Assembly (NCBI GenBank): GCA_019925095.2
Contig: CM034412.1
Location: 868,001-932,000 of the forward strand
Reading direction: 5' to 3'
Source of the DNA: Dendrolimus kikuchii
Taxonomy: Eukaryota; Arthropoda; Insecta; Lepidoptera; Lasiocampidae
DNA: 64,000 nucleotides
Numbering within the stretch: position 1 is the stretch's first letter; the number at the start of each line of letters is the position of its first letter. This document shows positions 20,811 through 35,845 of this stretch, one piece after another. Made by a program: the position numbers and the translations under genes. Under the pieces are notes generated by a model, which made no database searches, was not told where the DNA came from, and worked only from the letters and a program-made list of their open reading frames with translations.

Positions 20811-23800
20811 CTGCAATTATTTACATAAAATAGTTATCGTATATTAAAATAACATAATTCTTTTTAAATTTTATAACCATTCGATCATAATGTCAAAATA
20901 TTATTCAACAATTAATTATTATCAGGGATGGGCCGAAATTCGTTTTGGCCGAATTTCAGCAGCTTGAGCCGAACATTCGGTGCAAGAAAAAAGTAAAACC
21001 TACCTACTTGCACTATTTTGACTGAAATTAATAGAAGTCACATCCTATGATGACTGTAAAATATAATTAAGCCTTTATACACTCATGTTAACTTATTTAG
21101 TTAGGAACATGTAAGCCTTAACTTGCAGTGTGATAAAAATGAAATAAAATTAGTTCTTCTTAATTGAAGAGTCTTTGCCTAATTAAATAGACAACAAACA
21201 AACAAAAATGAGATAAACTTATTATTCCTCTAACAACCATAAGTAAGTAGTGTAACTGCTCAATTATAATGCGTAACTGGAATTTAAAAAAAGACACTTC
21301 TAAGAGACATCAGCAATTAAACCTTTAATTTTGATTGAAATCAACTTTTTACTAACTAAACATTAATAATTTAGAATTATAAAATGTAGTATTTTTCTCA
21401 ATCAAAGGTCTGAAAATCTATTCATTTATCCACTTACTAGTACTTTAAATTTGCCAAAGGCAGGTTATGGTGTAAAAACGGCGTTATCAAGTCACAACAT
21501 CAACAAGTAACGACGTTTCCTTTTTGAGAAAGCATAGCGAAATTAAACCGAAGTTCGGCCGAATTTTTTGTTTTAGCCGAATATTCGGCTGACGTTCGTA
21601 TTCGGTTCAAACCACATTCGGCCATCCCTAATTATATATATTGATAAAATTGACATTCATCAAGTATAGTTATATAACTGTATTAAACTTTGACAAAATT
21701 GTGAAAAAACTGTAGTCATAGAGTATATCAATATAATATAATAATAGATTGTAATTTTTTATAATATAACTAGCTGTCCCGGCAGACGTTGTTCTGCCCT
21801 GAAGAAATAAAATTTAGAACCCGATTGCAGCGCCACCTACCGGGTCCAAATGTAGGATATCCTATCTTTCAAGTTGGATCAAACTGCACACGGTGGGAAA
21901 ATTTTATTAAAGTCGGTCAAGTAGTTTAGGAGTCCATCGCGGACACACAACGTGACACGTAATTTATATATATTAAGATATTATAAAAAAACTACTATTA
22001 AAATGATATTTAACGATATTAGATTTTAAGAAAAAAATTTATGCCAGAAAATGGCTGTGAACATGGCAAGCAAGTTAGGCTTATGTTATACCAGTCTGGA
22101 GCTGATCCTAAACACCCAGACCATAGTAAACAACGGAAACTTCGTTTACTATGATCAAATCCGGAGCATTTACGTCCCAGTGTGCTCAGCTTGCTCAACC
22201 GCTTAGACCCAATATGTTAATTAGGTTTTTTTTTTTTTTTTTTATTGCAGGAGTTCAGCAGACAGGCAGACGACCCACTTGATGGAAAGCTGTTACCATC
22301 GCCTATGGACATTTGCAACACCAAAGATGCTACAAATGCGCTGCTGCTCTCTTAAAGGAGTCTGGAACCTGGTCACTAATGCCGGAACACAACACAAGGT
22401 TGTTATGGCGGCATACTCTAGACCAGGGGTGGTCGCCATCCAGTCGAGCAAATACTCTACCACCTGGCTGTGGGTTGTTTAGTCGCCTCTTACGACAGGC
22501 CGCCGGGCCGCAGGAAATTGTATTCTTTCTCCGTTCCTGCACGGATAAAAACTGAAAAAACTGGTCTGCAAAACTGCCTAAGCAATGCATGCTTTTTTAA
22601 AGTTTTTTAGCGAAGACTCGAACCCAGACCTTCGTAACGAAACGCTACTACTTTAAGCACTAAGCTATCACGAGTTTGCTACTTGTGTAGGAGCCATGCT
22701 GAAATCATCATGTCGATTACAACTCAGGGGCGTAGCTACCGCTGTATCAATGGTACTGGGTCCCCAGGCTACACACACTTTTTTTTTTTTATTGGTCTTG
22801 ACTTTATGTTGTTGGTCCGAAGACCTTACAACTTTACCGGGGTTTTTGGGGCAAGTGCCTTCGCGAAGAGAAAGCGCTCGAGCCCGGGGGGGCAACTTGC
22901 TCGAGGGAGCTCCCTAAGGAGTTTTACCTCGGCTGGACTGTTGGCATGAGAGGGGGATGAATTTAATGATGCCCACCATAGGGCGACACAAAGCACTAAT
23001 TGAGAACGGGCGACGGGTAATATAAATCCCGAGGGGAAGGAGGCTGGGAGAGAAGAAACGGCGAAAGAAACTTCCCAGCAACACGCCTAGTCTATCCTGT
23101 GGGGGGGGGCTATGTCTCCTAGCGTCCCTCGCAGGGACGTGGAGAGATCTTGATTGGCGGCGCCTGAGACGCCGCCGTCTGTGTCTGTCTGTCCGTGCCT
23201 GCCAGCCTGCCGTCCTAACCGCGGGCGGGCTGATCCGGGCCAGCCGTTTTGTGATAACGTCGACCCTGTCCGTGAGGACGTTACGCGGTCGTCGCACGAG
23301 AGCCTTTCACACTACAGTCCCATACTCGTAATAATACATTTGCTTACATTCGAATCCCTTCCATAATAATATTACCACCATGCAAAATGGTACATTTCGA
23401 CCTCTCGTTGTGGGATACCTTCTATAAATAAGACAACTGTCTTAACATGACCTGCTTATTTGGGGAAACTGGGTGCAAGCGCAAAGCCTCTTATAAGTGG
23501 TAAATAATATGGGTCCTTGCTGATCCCAGTTATACAGGTTTCTCTGTATAAGGTTATTATTAAGTAGTAAAAGGATTAAATATATTTTTATATACAGTGT
23601 AAACTCTATATAACGACACCCAAGGGGCTGTGCATTTTATGCCGTTATAGAGAGTTGTCCTTAAATAGATAAGAAGTCTTTAATTTTTGTGTGACGTCTT
23701 TTGCTGCACCAGTAATTTTGTTGTATTTTTTTACTTATTTTGTTCATATCTTGCTATATTGAGGCATCTTGGTGATAAAGGAAGTACTTAGAAATTTCGG

Positions 23801-26800
23801 TGTGCATGATGCCGACAGTTAAGTTTATTACGAGATAGGAAAAAAAGCCATACAAAAACGTACACAACTGCGCAGATTTTACTAATTTTTGCAACTTAAA
23901 AGGTACTTTTTATTACTTAATTGTTATCGTTATTGATAGTGGGTGTAATGCTATATAGAGTGTACCATTGTATAGAAGACAAGCTAAACCAACCAAAGCC
24001 AAGTGATTTCGACGCTTAAGGGAGGTTTTCGTTAAATCGAGTGACGTTACATGGAGTTTACACTGCAATTATAATCAATATTTATTTCGTAGGGAAATTT
24101 ACGATGACGCTACAAGTTACGTCTTATCACTTTTATGAATATGTCAATCATATAATCTTATTTCAAATAGACTTTAGACACGCTGAGATATATAACCGGC
24201 AGCAATAGTATAAGAATGGGTAAATGAAACAACAAGTAAGACAAAAGCTTTATTAATAAAAATTAGTTTTCACAAAACATTACATTCTTATTAAATGCAG
24301 ACATCTAGAGCTATTATCTAACAGACATTAAAATTCACTCACTAAGATAATTCTTAAAATTATACTTTTAAATGCATTACAGTTAAAAATTAACACTTAT
24401 TTCATCGTTGGAGCTGTGTCTATGATTCAGCTTCCTTAATTATTCGGTGTCTTAGTTATCCACCGATGCCGAAACGTATTACAAGGTTAAACTATATTTT
24501 AACTGCTTTAGCCCGGTGTTTTGTATTGTGTGTGCTAGTCACGAAAACTTAAGGAAATACTATAACTCAATGTTGTTACGGTGGCATATTCTAGACCAGG
24601 GAACCCGATTCTGCTATTACCATCACAATTGTCGACCACTAGCGTTATAATGACTGTTTCTGTATGAAAACAAAGCCATTATGACTGCAGCGGTCGACCA
24701 TTCTAACGATATATATAATTCATATGTTGTAAAATCTAAAAACCTCGATATATATAATGGCAGCCCTCATACATTTTTCCAAGAAATATCCGAAATTGAT
24801 TAATATTTTTATTTTTTTGTATTAATATTCCAATATGTAAATTTTTTATTTGACAATTTATAAAACATGATACATGATCTGACTTCCTATAATAAGGAGT
24901 GTATTATCATGAGCATTGTTTAGATTTAAGCCGGATGTATGTGACGTATCTCCTGTTGACGGTCTATAATAAATAAATAAATTTATTGTAATAACAGAAT
25001 TGGGGTCAGGGCCGGTAGCCATCCAGACGGTCAAATACCCTGCCACCTGACTCAAGTTGTTTTGTCGCCTCGTGAGACAAACCACCCAAACGCAAGAATT
25101 AGTATTCCTTCTCTGTTATGTGATAAAGCTAACAATGAATTCCATGTCCAATTAGGAGCCCGGGGTCCCCTTTCCTACTTTTTCGTCATCACTTCGCGTC
25201 ATTGCGTCTCTATAGACCAGAGAAATTCGACGAATATTACCTATATTAAAGAGCAGTATCTAATATCAAGAGAAAGGTAAGATTAATCGTCTTCAAATAA
25301 GGCTTTATCAATCAATCCCAACACCTGTCCAGCAAATATTGCAGTTTCCGAGTTAACACCACCGAAACGCAGAGATGTCAGATCAATGTTGGACAAACAC
25401 TCGACCAGCCAAGATCTAAAATCTAATATTAAATCGAAAAATTCAAACTTCAACACAGATGAAGGTAGGACCAGAACTACAGAAGCTAAGAGCGATATGA
25501 CACACGACTGGAACTTTGGATCCTGCGTGTACCGTAAATAGACTAAAATCTGCAAAATCTCCGAACAGTATTTCCTGCAATTCGGGCAGTTCTTCGACGC
25601 CAAAATTACATTACCGACAACTTGCAGATATTTAAACAGCAAAATATTATCAATGTCTTGTTTTAAACTGTGTCGGCTCAAACTGAGCTGTTTACAACCG
25701 AAACCGTTGACAAGTGGATAGAAAAAACTATCGGAAACTTCTGCAAATCTATTAACGGTAGCTTTCGCAAAAGGATGCTGTCTTTTCGTATGAAAATATC
25801 TAGTTTTACTCAGCAATCTTTGTCTTATTAGTTCTTCTGGATTATTATCACTTAACTCTTCATTAACGTTATGTAACTCATCTTTCATATCGTTATCACT
25901 ATCAAATTGGTTTGAAATCTTATTTACAGCTTCTGATAAAACATCTAACATAAAAATTTTAGTAGCAATAGAATATCTACCAACATCTGTATGGAACTCT
26001 TTACAGATATACTCGGCACAAACTTTAGGTTGACTACAAACTATAGCAACACATGTATCAAATTTGATACTATCAAAATCATCTACGTGATACTTAGCTT
26101 CTAAATGTACGAATAAATCTAGCAACTCGGTGGCTATTTTAGAATCTTCTCCCTTAAGTTGTTTCGTCACCAATTCTTCGGATACTTCTAAACTTTCTTC
26201 GAACAAAACAGCGTCTTTTGCTTCGACAATATTTTCAATCAAATCACGCAGATACAGCGGTCTCTTTCCTGCATTCACGGGTATGTCGTTAGTCATATCA
26301 TAAGGTACTAAATCATCATCAGAATCTAGCTCTTCCTTATCGTACTTTTGCAAGGCATCTAATTTAACGGAAATAATCGTTTTTACTATCTCCTTAGTTT
26401 GCTCTGGACTTTTAACTGCACAAGTTGTTACAGTATTACGTATTCTTCTTGCTTCTACGTCAGCATCGATTACTCTTTCAGCTATTCTATCTAGCACAAG
26501 TTTTAAATCGATTACATTATATTTGCTATCTTTGGGAATCTTTCTATCTCTATCTATCAAGCACTTATTTGATAGATCTTTTAATATTTTATGTATTTCT
26601 ACACACGCATCGCCCATTTCCTTGTAGTCGAAGTTTAGTGAATTGGACGCTTCTGTATCATTCTTTTCAATGTCTGACAAGATTTTTAATATTATCTCAA
26701 CGGAAGCCATCCCTGTGCATCTAAATTCTTTTGACAGTACATCGAGATGTTTACTCATACCTTTAAATAGTATCGATTTTAATTCTATTAGATTATAATC

Positions 26801-29800
26801 GATATTATTCTGTACCGATAAAATAACTCGATATTTCACTGCCAGTACAAGTAACTCAGAAATGTACATATGTTGGTGAATGTTTTGCGCTGAGGAAATT
26901 TTAACGTCAGCCCAAACACGACACAATCTTAAAACCAAATCTGTTAAAATCGAAATACTATTTTTAGATGTAGAAATATAGTGAATCAAATTTCCCACTA
27001 TAGCTGTGTTTTTGAAATCTTTGGGTCTCGTGTAAAATGGTATTTTGTAAGTTAGTATCTCAGCCCAGTCTTTACTCGTATCTATGTTATCGCCAAGTAA
27101 GTTTGTTATTACATGTGTATCTGATTTATAATCTATCGGCGCTCTGCTTAATAATATCAAACCCAAATTCTCTATAGCTTGTCGACTTAAATGTTTTAAA
27201 AGGGTTTGAATAAGTTTTCTTTTAATAAATTTATTTTTTTCTTCATATTTGTTACTACACCAATATATTATTATATCAATAAAATCTAATATGGCAACAC
27301 AATTACCGTCCATAGAGAAATTCGTAACGACTTTCGACAGCATATAAGACAGAAAACTCATATCATACTTGACACCTTGAAAGAAATTACTATCTGATAG
27401 GAAATCTATACTTCTTACAACGTGGAATATGAGAAAATAACAATAATTTTCCCGTGATAAATCTTTCGGAGTTTTCATTTGCAGTTTATTGGCAACCCTC
27501 TCTGGTAATGTTGCTAGCATACGAACATAATTCTCCCAATCATTGAATATTTTATCATTATCTTGATTATCATTCTGTAGACGGCTGATATCCAAAATGG
27601 AGGTTAAAATGGCGTCACTTTTAACATATTTAAGAGTCAATACTACCAATGCCTGTAGAATGTCCGGATCAGTCTCACTCTTAAGAAAACCACATAATAC
27701 TGTCAATATTTCGCAGCTCAAGGGAAAATTTTCATCCAGTATAAACAGTTTAGTAATTTCCTCCTTTAAATTAGTCCAATCCACCAACAAAAACTTAATG
27801 ACCGCTGTAATTAATTGTGAATATGTCTCCAAAACATCGTTTCTCATCAAAATTTCATCGACTCTCATCAGTTTTTGTACAGTGATCGGTCCTGGTAAGT
27901 ACATTTGCAAATTGTCGAAATGCCTTTTCACATTCTTCATATCATTTTCAGATTTAATCTTCTGGATGATATGTATAGTTTGTATGAACCGATTCATCAC
28001 TTGTGTTATTATTTCTTCAGTCTTCGATTTATCGCCTGTAAATAAAAAATGCATAAATGTGCCCAAAATTTCCTCAAGTTTTCACCAAAATTACAAAAAA
28101 AAAAAAAGAAAAAAAACACGGTAATTGATGGCGCCGCGAAATGTCCAAAAAAATTTGGAATAGGAATGATAAAATCGCCAAAAACGTAAAACCGTAAAAT
28201 ATTTTCAGGTTTAAACTAACTCTGCCACGTGCATTTTCATTATTTAAACGTATATTTTTTTTATTTGGCTTCACAACCACATTCACCATTTAAATCAGAT
28301 ATTTAAATTTATCTAACCATTTTTTTTTGTATTTTGATATATTTTATAAATTCTTTCAAATCCAATTTTAGATAAAACGTGACGATATGCTCAAGTATTT
28401 CAAAAAACGATCGATTACGTTAAATATTTAAAAAAGGGTATATCCGGCTTTCAAAGAGAAATCTGCCCCCGCCGCGTTTGCTGTTAATAATAATAATCAG
28501 CAGACAAACACACACATTGTATATCCCCAAGCTAAGCAACTTACGCTTGTGTTACGGGTAATATACGACGGAACACTCTGGGGCCGATCCGAGACACCCA
28601 GTCCATAGTAAATAACAAAAAGTTCGTTTCCGAAATTTACCAGGCCAGGAATCGAACCCGGAGCCTCTGCCCGCTCAACCACAGAGGCCATAAAAAAAAA
28701 TAATTTACATGTTAAAAACAATGGGTTTTTAAAAAAAATCTCGAAATCTTAAGAAAAAAACTGAAAATTTGGAAGAATTATTTTTATGTCGTGACATAAC
28801 GATCTCCGTAATAAAAACAGATTTCTCTTCAAAACCCTTTAAGATTTAATTCTCTTAAGTCAAAAAACACATTTTCAAGGTTTTTTCAATTGATAATAAC
28901 AAAAATAAAGATAAATAAACTACACTTGCCTGTAATGTTAGGTTGTAACATAGTGTTTGCTAGTTGGCCTGTCAATGCGTCCAAAGGGGAGAACATCTCT
29001 GCCTGCCCCATCGGGGCTAGGGATGGAGGGGGCGATAGCTCGCTCAAAAGATCCAAGTTCGATGCCGGACCACTACCTAAAACCAAAAGTTAAGAATACG
29101 ATCAAAAATCCGGCACGAAGGACCAATGTTCGCCATGTATACATTGTTTTGTCCTTAGACAAACATTGTTGTCCAATACAAACAGGATTTTTTTCAATAA
29201 AAGAGCACTTAACGATGTTTAGACAACTTAAACCACATCTAAAGATAAATACAGTGTAAACTCCATGTAACGTCACTCTATTTAACGACAAACTCCTTTA
29301 AGCGTCGAAATCACTTAGCTTTAGTTGGTTTAGCTTGTCTTCCATAAAATGATACACTCTATATAGCATTACAGCCACTCTCAATAACGACAACAATTAA
29401 GTAATAAAAAGTACGCTGTGTACGTTCTTTTATCGCTTTATTATCCTAGCCCGTAATAAACTCGACTGTCGGCATCATGCATACCGAAATTCCTAAGTAC
29501 TTCCTTTATCACCAAAATGCCTCAATATCGCAAGTTAATAATAAAATAAGTAAAAAAATACAACAAAATTACTGGTGCAGTAAAAGACGTCCGAGAAAAA
29601 TAACAGACTTCTCTCCATTTAACGACAACTCTTTATAACGCCATAAAATGCACAGTCCCTTCAGTGTCGTTATATAGAGTTTACACGGTATTAGTAACAA
29701 TATAACTAAAATTTGATTCAAAAATTCATCTCCTATGAAAAAAACAAGGTATAGGTGCGCAGAGACAGCGAACTGAGCTAAGTTATGCAATTTCAAAAAC

Positions 29801-30228
29801 CTAGCAACTAACATTGTTTTTTAAATTGTTTTACTGTTTTACTAGTGTTACTATGTATTGTGCTTATTAAAACAAGTAAACTTTTTTTACTTATTTAATT
29901 TTTTCCCCTCTATATAACCACAACCAGTCGCAACCCAACTTTAAATGGATGGCTTGTGCTTTATTTATTTTTTACTTTTATCAATGAGTGTGTTCTCCAT
30001 TGAAAACACTACTCTTTGTTTTATGTAGAACTAAGTCTTACTTACTACTTACTAACTAACTCTTCAGCCAAGATGGATACGTACGCTGCATTAACTTGGC
30101 TGCCAATTCATTTATGTGCAGAGCTAATCGACATTGGTAGCTTTTTGACAGTTCACGAATTTCTTCTTTTGCTGTTTTCACTTCGAGATTCATGAATCTC
30201 GCTGTTTCCTATATACTAGCGTACTTCT

Positions 30229-30273
<45 letters not shown>

Positions 30274-33200
30274 TTTCTTTTACTTATGACTTGAATTTGC
30301 ATTTATGTCTTAGGACTTGAATTTTTACTTATGACTTGATTTTTCATTTATGACTTGATATTTCACTTAGGACTTGGATTTTTACTTATGACTTGAATTT
30401 TTACTTGTCTTGATTTTTGACTTGATTTTTCACTTCGGACTTGATTTTGCATTTATGACTTGATTTTTCACTTATGACTTGATTTTGCATTTATGACTTG
30501 ATTTTTCATTTAGGACCTGGATTTTTACTTATGACTTGAATTTGCATTTATGACTTGATTTTTGACTTAGGACTTGAATTTTTACTTATGACTTAATTTT
30601 TCACTTATGACTTAATTTTGCATTTATGACTTCATTTTTCACTTAGGACTTGAATTTTTACTTATGACTTGAATTTTTATTTATGTCTTGATTTTTCACT
30701 TATGAGTCAGATTTTAACCTACGACTTATTTTTAACGTATGACTTACAAAAAAACATTCCTAGTCGGACTCATATTGAAAAAAACTTGTATATTTTTACA
30801 TAAGAATCAATAAATAAAATAAAATAATCGAACCAACCTGACGTAGACATAATATCGTTTCCACTCATCCCACCGCTGAATGCACTCGTGAAATCTGCAA
30901 AGCCATCATTATTGTTCTGGGAACTAGGCTGTGCCGGGGCCACCGGAGGCATAGACATGGCAGGCACAGACGGGATAGCCGGGATAGATGCAAGCGGCAC
31001 GGATGGCACAGTCGAGGTGGGAGCACTCCCAAACGCATTTGCAAAATCACCAAATTCATTGGAATCGCGTTTCACAGGCTTCGGTTCTTCAGCTCTGAAA
31101 TACAAGACAGCACGATTAAAGTAATCCGTTTGTTGTGAATCATCCTAGCTAATAGTATTTTCTGATGGCTTACAAGAAATATATATTTGAGTATCGTTGG
31201 TGTAAAAATGAAACTTAAAATGGTTTATATGGATTGCAATATCAGCCGAGTATAATATTAAATGAAATGAATGAAATATGTTATGGTGTTTGAAAGAGAA
31301 GAAACCAGAACGAATGCAAGGATAATGGTCGACGATGTTACGCTGGAGCAAGTGAGTGAGTTTGTATATCTTGGATGTGCTTTTGGCAGGGATGGAAGGT
31401 ACACCGCTGATATACAAAAAAGAGTGAATTTGGGGAATAGTCTGAATGGAGCGTTAGGTAAACTTCTAGGCGCTAAGAACCTCAGCCAGAAGGCCCAGCT
31501 CGCCATACACAACGCGGTGCTGGTACCTACGCTCACGTATGGAAGAGAGAGCATGAAAGTAAAGTAAACGCGGTCGAGATGCGAGCACTGCGCAAAATCT
31601 GCGGAGTGACGCTCGCGGACCGCGTTCCTCATACCGAAGTAAGAAAGAGAGTTGGTCTGAAAGAGAGTGTCGGGGTGAAGGTAAGGAAAGGAATGCTCCG
31701 GTGGTTCGGGCATGTGGAAAGAATGCATGATGAAAGAATGACTAAGCAGATATACAATGCAAAAGTGGATGGATGCAGAAGTCGTGGAAGGCCACGACAC
31801 ACCTTCCATGATCAAATTGATCGTGTACTAGCAGAAGATGATGTCAGGAGCCTTAAGAACAGACGAGCGTGCATGACAAGAGTTATGAATGTCAATGAAG
31901 CAAGTGAGGTGTGTAAGAATAAGCCTAAATGGCGCTCTGTTGTTCGTGCCTACCCCACAAGGGAACTGGCGTGAAGTTATGTATGTATGTATGTATGAAT
32001 GAAATATTTATTCTTGCATAAATGTAGTTGTATATAGGTAATATTCTTAGAAATACATGGTTCAGTACATTTGACCAGTTCCACTGGTGTGCAAGTAAGC
32101 AGGATCTTAATCGTCATTATTTAAATAATTATTTCCTATTTATTTTATTAAGTACCTTTTATGTAAACTGGATAATATTTATTAATTATATAGATATCTG
32201 TTTTTGATAAAACTATTATCGTAATCTGTGTATGTCAATTATTTAATATCTAATTTAAATATTATTATTAATTATGTATTGATATTATATTTCAAATTTG
32301 TCATTTAGGAATTCGTTTGTGTAATAATATGATTTGTCTATTAATAATTGCTTTGGTCTTGTTTTAAATATATTTAATGGAATTGTTTTCAACGATTTTG
32401 GTGGTTTATTAAATATTGTAGGTGCCATTTCGTAAACACTCTTATCCAACAGTGCCGTATTATATCTATTAACACACAGTACATTTGATTCTCTTTTTCT
32501 CAAATTTTTTATAAATATAAACAGTATTGGACCCAAAATTGACCCTTGTGGTACTCCCCTTTTGACACATAGCTTCTCAGATACCTTGACCGAGTCATTA
32601 CTATGATTGAGCTTCATGGCTATAAGAGTACTTATAAGAACCAAAAACGTTTTAGAAAATTGCTTTTGCGCTCATTTAAAACTAAATCATATAGTTGGTT
32701 AATCAAACATTATTTTTAGGACATAAATTATTTTTTTAATTATAAATAGGTTTCAATTCCAAAATTTATAGTTCCAGTTATATACATAATTTCAGACATT
32801 TCAAAATAATTTTCATTACAATGGTATTGTTTTTAACGATTTTGGTAGTCTATTAAATATGGTAGGTGCCATTTCGTAAACACTCTTATCCAACAGTGCC
32901 GTATTATATCTATTAACATACAGTACATTTGATTCTCTTTTTCTGAAATTTTTTATAAATATAAACAATATTGGACCCAAAATTGACCCTTGTGGTACTC
33001 CCCTTTTGACACATAACTTCTCAGGTACCTTGACCGAGCTATTACTGTGATTGAGCTTCATGGCTATAAGAGTACTTAATAAGATCCCAAAAATTTTTAG
33101 AAAATTGCTTTTGCACTCAGTTAAAACTAAATTATATAAATGGTTAATAATCAAAGATTATGTTTATGACATAATTTTTTTTTTAAATTATAAATAGGTT

Positions 33201-35783
33201 TCAATTCCAAAAGTTATAGTTCCAGTTATATACATAATTTCAGACATTTCAAAATAATTTTCATTATAATGGTATTGTTTTTAACTATTTTGGTAGTTTA
33301 TTAAATATTGTATGTGCCATTTCGTAAACACTCTTATCCAACATTGCCGTATTATATCTATTAACACACAGTACATTTGATTCTCTTTTTCTCAATTTTT
33401 TTATAAATATAAACAGTATTGGACCCAAAATTGACCCTTGTGGTACTCCCCTTTTGACACATAACTTCTCAGATACCTTGACCGAGTCATTACTATCATT
33501 GAGCTTCATGGCTATAAGAGTACTTACAAGAACCAAAAAAGTTTTAGAAAATTGCTTTTCCGCTCATTATAAACTAAATTATATAGCTGGTTAATAACCA
33601 AACATTATTTTTGACATTTTTTTTTTTAATTATATAGGTATATATAGGTTTCAATTCCAAAAGTTATAGTTCCAGTTATATACATAATTTCAGACATTTC
33701 AAAATAATTTTCATTATACATATATAGGTACATTTATGACATGCAATTATTTTTTAATGAATAAATATCGTATGCCTTATAAGGCGAAACATGTACCAAG
33801 CATTGTTTCTGACAAAATAAATAATTTCATTTAAATAAAAATATATATACAGTAGAACCTCTAAGTCAAACTTGAAGAGACACGCCTAAAAATTCGAGTT
33901 AATTTTTTATTATTCACAACTCTACGAACTTGACTTCCGTACCCTTTTTACAACTTAATTTTTTGAATTCAACACGCTTATTAGTTATTTTGGTTCTTGT
34001 GTGTGACATTAATTTATTGATTTTTGTGTTGAGCTGTATGTATCTTATGAATAACTTATTACATTAATTTATTCTAATTTTTATACTAAACTTATACTAA
34101 TGTAGAGTGTATCTGTTACATGCTGGTGTTGTGGGCAAGTGCATGTGCAGTGTGGGCCTTATATCTATATAATATATAGATATATGATATCTATATAAAA
34201 ATTCGAGTTATAGGGTTTACGACTTATGGAGGATTTCGACTTAAGCGAATTTTGTAAGGAAACATTCGACTTGTAAAAGTTAAGATTGTAAAATAAAAGA
34301 TTACTCGAGACACATAGGTTCAATTAATTTTTTCGAATTCACCCCATCGAGATCACACTCCCCCACCCCTCGACACCACCCCTGTGCAATGTATGTCATG
34401 TATATAAATTGCGGGTAGTTTGTATTTTAATATAATATAGTCACATATAGTTATTCTGCTCAGCGTTGCGACTATGTGCTCGGTGCAAGGCAAAATAGTT
34501 GAAATCCTTTACAGGTTTAAATAGCATTATCTCATTATTCAATGACATACATTACACCCTGGACCTGCGGACACTTCAGGGCGGTACCGTCACCAAAAAA
34601 AACTGACGCAAATATCCAATTTTTTTATTTTAATATTTTTATTCAATATGTACGGTACAGTAATATAGTCTTTTATTATACTACCCGCTACATTATACGA
34701 GGGAAAGTAAGTACTGAATTTTCTTACAGGGAGTTACTATTTATTTTGACTTATAGCGGGTTCAAATTTTGAGCAACGGAGGTTTTGAGGTTTCTGGGGA
34801 AGGGAACACATGTTTTCTTCGAGTTTGGGAGGTCTTCGACTTATCGAGGTTCTACTGTATATAATAATACATTCTCGTGATAAAAGATATCAAACATTTT
34901 ATTACATATTTTCTATCGATCAGTGAATAAGTCGCATTGGAATTCGATTTTTTTTTTTCAATGTGGCCATTTTAAATAATTCCCAGATACATTCCCGCGG
35001 GATTCCCGTGATAAAAAGTAACGCTGATTTTAACTGTAAGAATTTGCCGTCGAACAACGAATGTCGCATCGAAATAGACCCAATAGTTTCTACGTGAAAA
35101 CCGAACAAACAGACAAAAAATCTATAAAAAAATAATTAATAGCTTCAATGTACAAACACTGCATTTTTGTTATTTTTCAATATTATACATTTCTGTTTAA
35201 TATTTATTTATGTGAGAGTTCATTTAAAAAAAGATCTCACCTTGGATCGAACTCATCTTCCAAGACCAGTGAGCTTTGCCCACTGGTGGGCACGGGACAC
35301 GTCTTGAACAGGTCGTCCAACAGCTCCTGCTCCTTGTGGGTCAGCTTGCCCACTTGTGGGACGATTGGCGGTGTGGTCGACGAAGCGCCTTTGCCGAAAC
35401 TCGCTGCAGCACCTACAAAGAAAAAAACACGTTAAGGGCAGGCTATCTTCGATCTGTCATGTTCATGCACTAAATGCATGTTATCATGAAAATATTAAAC
35501 AGTTTTAAGATATATCTTAAGTATAATATATTTTCGCGAGTCGTATACATAATAAAACTATTATTATTTATTTATTTCAGACACAAAGATCCATAATTAC
35601 AACAAATGTTATACATTGTTTTTATTGAATTAAATGAAACCTTAAAAAATTAAATATAAATGTTCATTAGTCAGTTAGTCCTTTATTGAAGCATTTCGTG
35701 TGCGTGTGTGTTCGTGTGTGTGTGTGTGTGTGTGTGTGTTCGTGTGTGATAGTGTGTGTTCGTGTGTGTGCGTGCGTGCGTGC

Positions 35784-35845
<62 letters not shown>

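Noticed and set aside
28036..28066. Reading the first ten residues before GDKSK (through MHFLFT) as the Tel2 N-terminus
   Set aside because: They translate a polypyrimidine tract ending in TTTACAG; the acceptor fits exon 10 in phase, so this is intron.
27597..28124. 175-codon plus-strand frame opposite Tel2
   Set aside because: Antisense shadow of the Tel2 exon, running into an A-run.
28620..28690. tRNA gene
   Set aside because: A- and B-box are present but no full cloverleaf or acceptor stem; the body shows it is a SINE.
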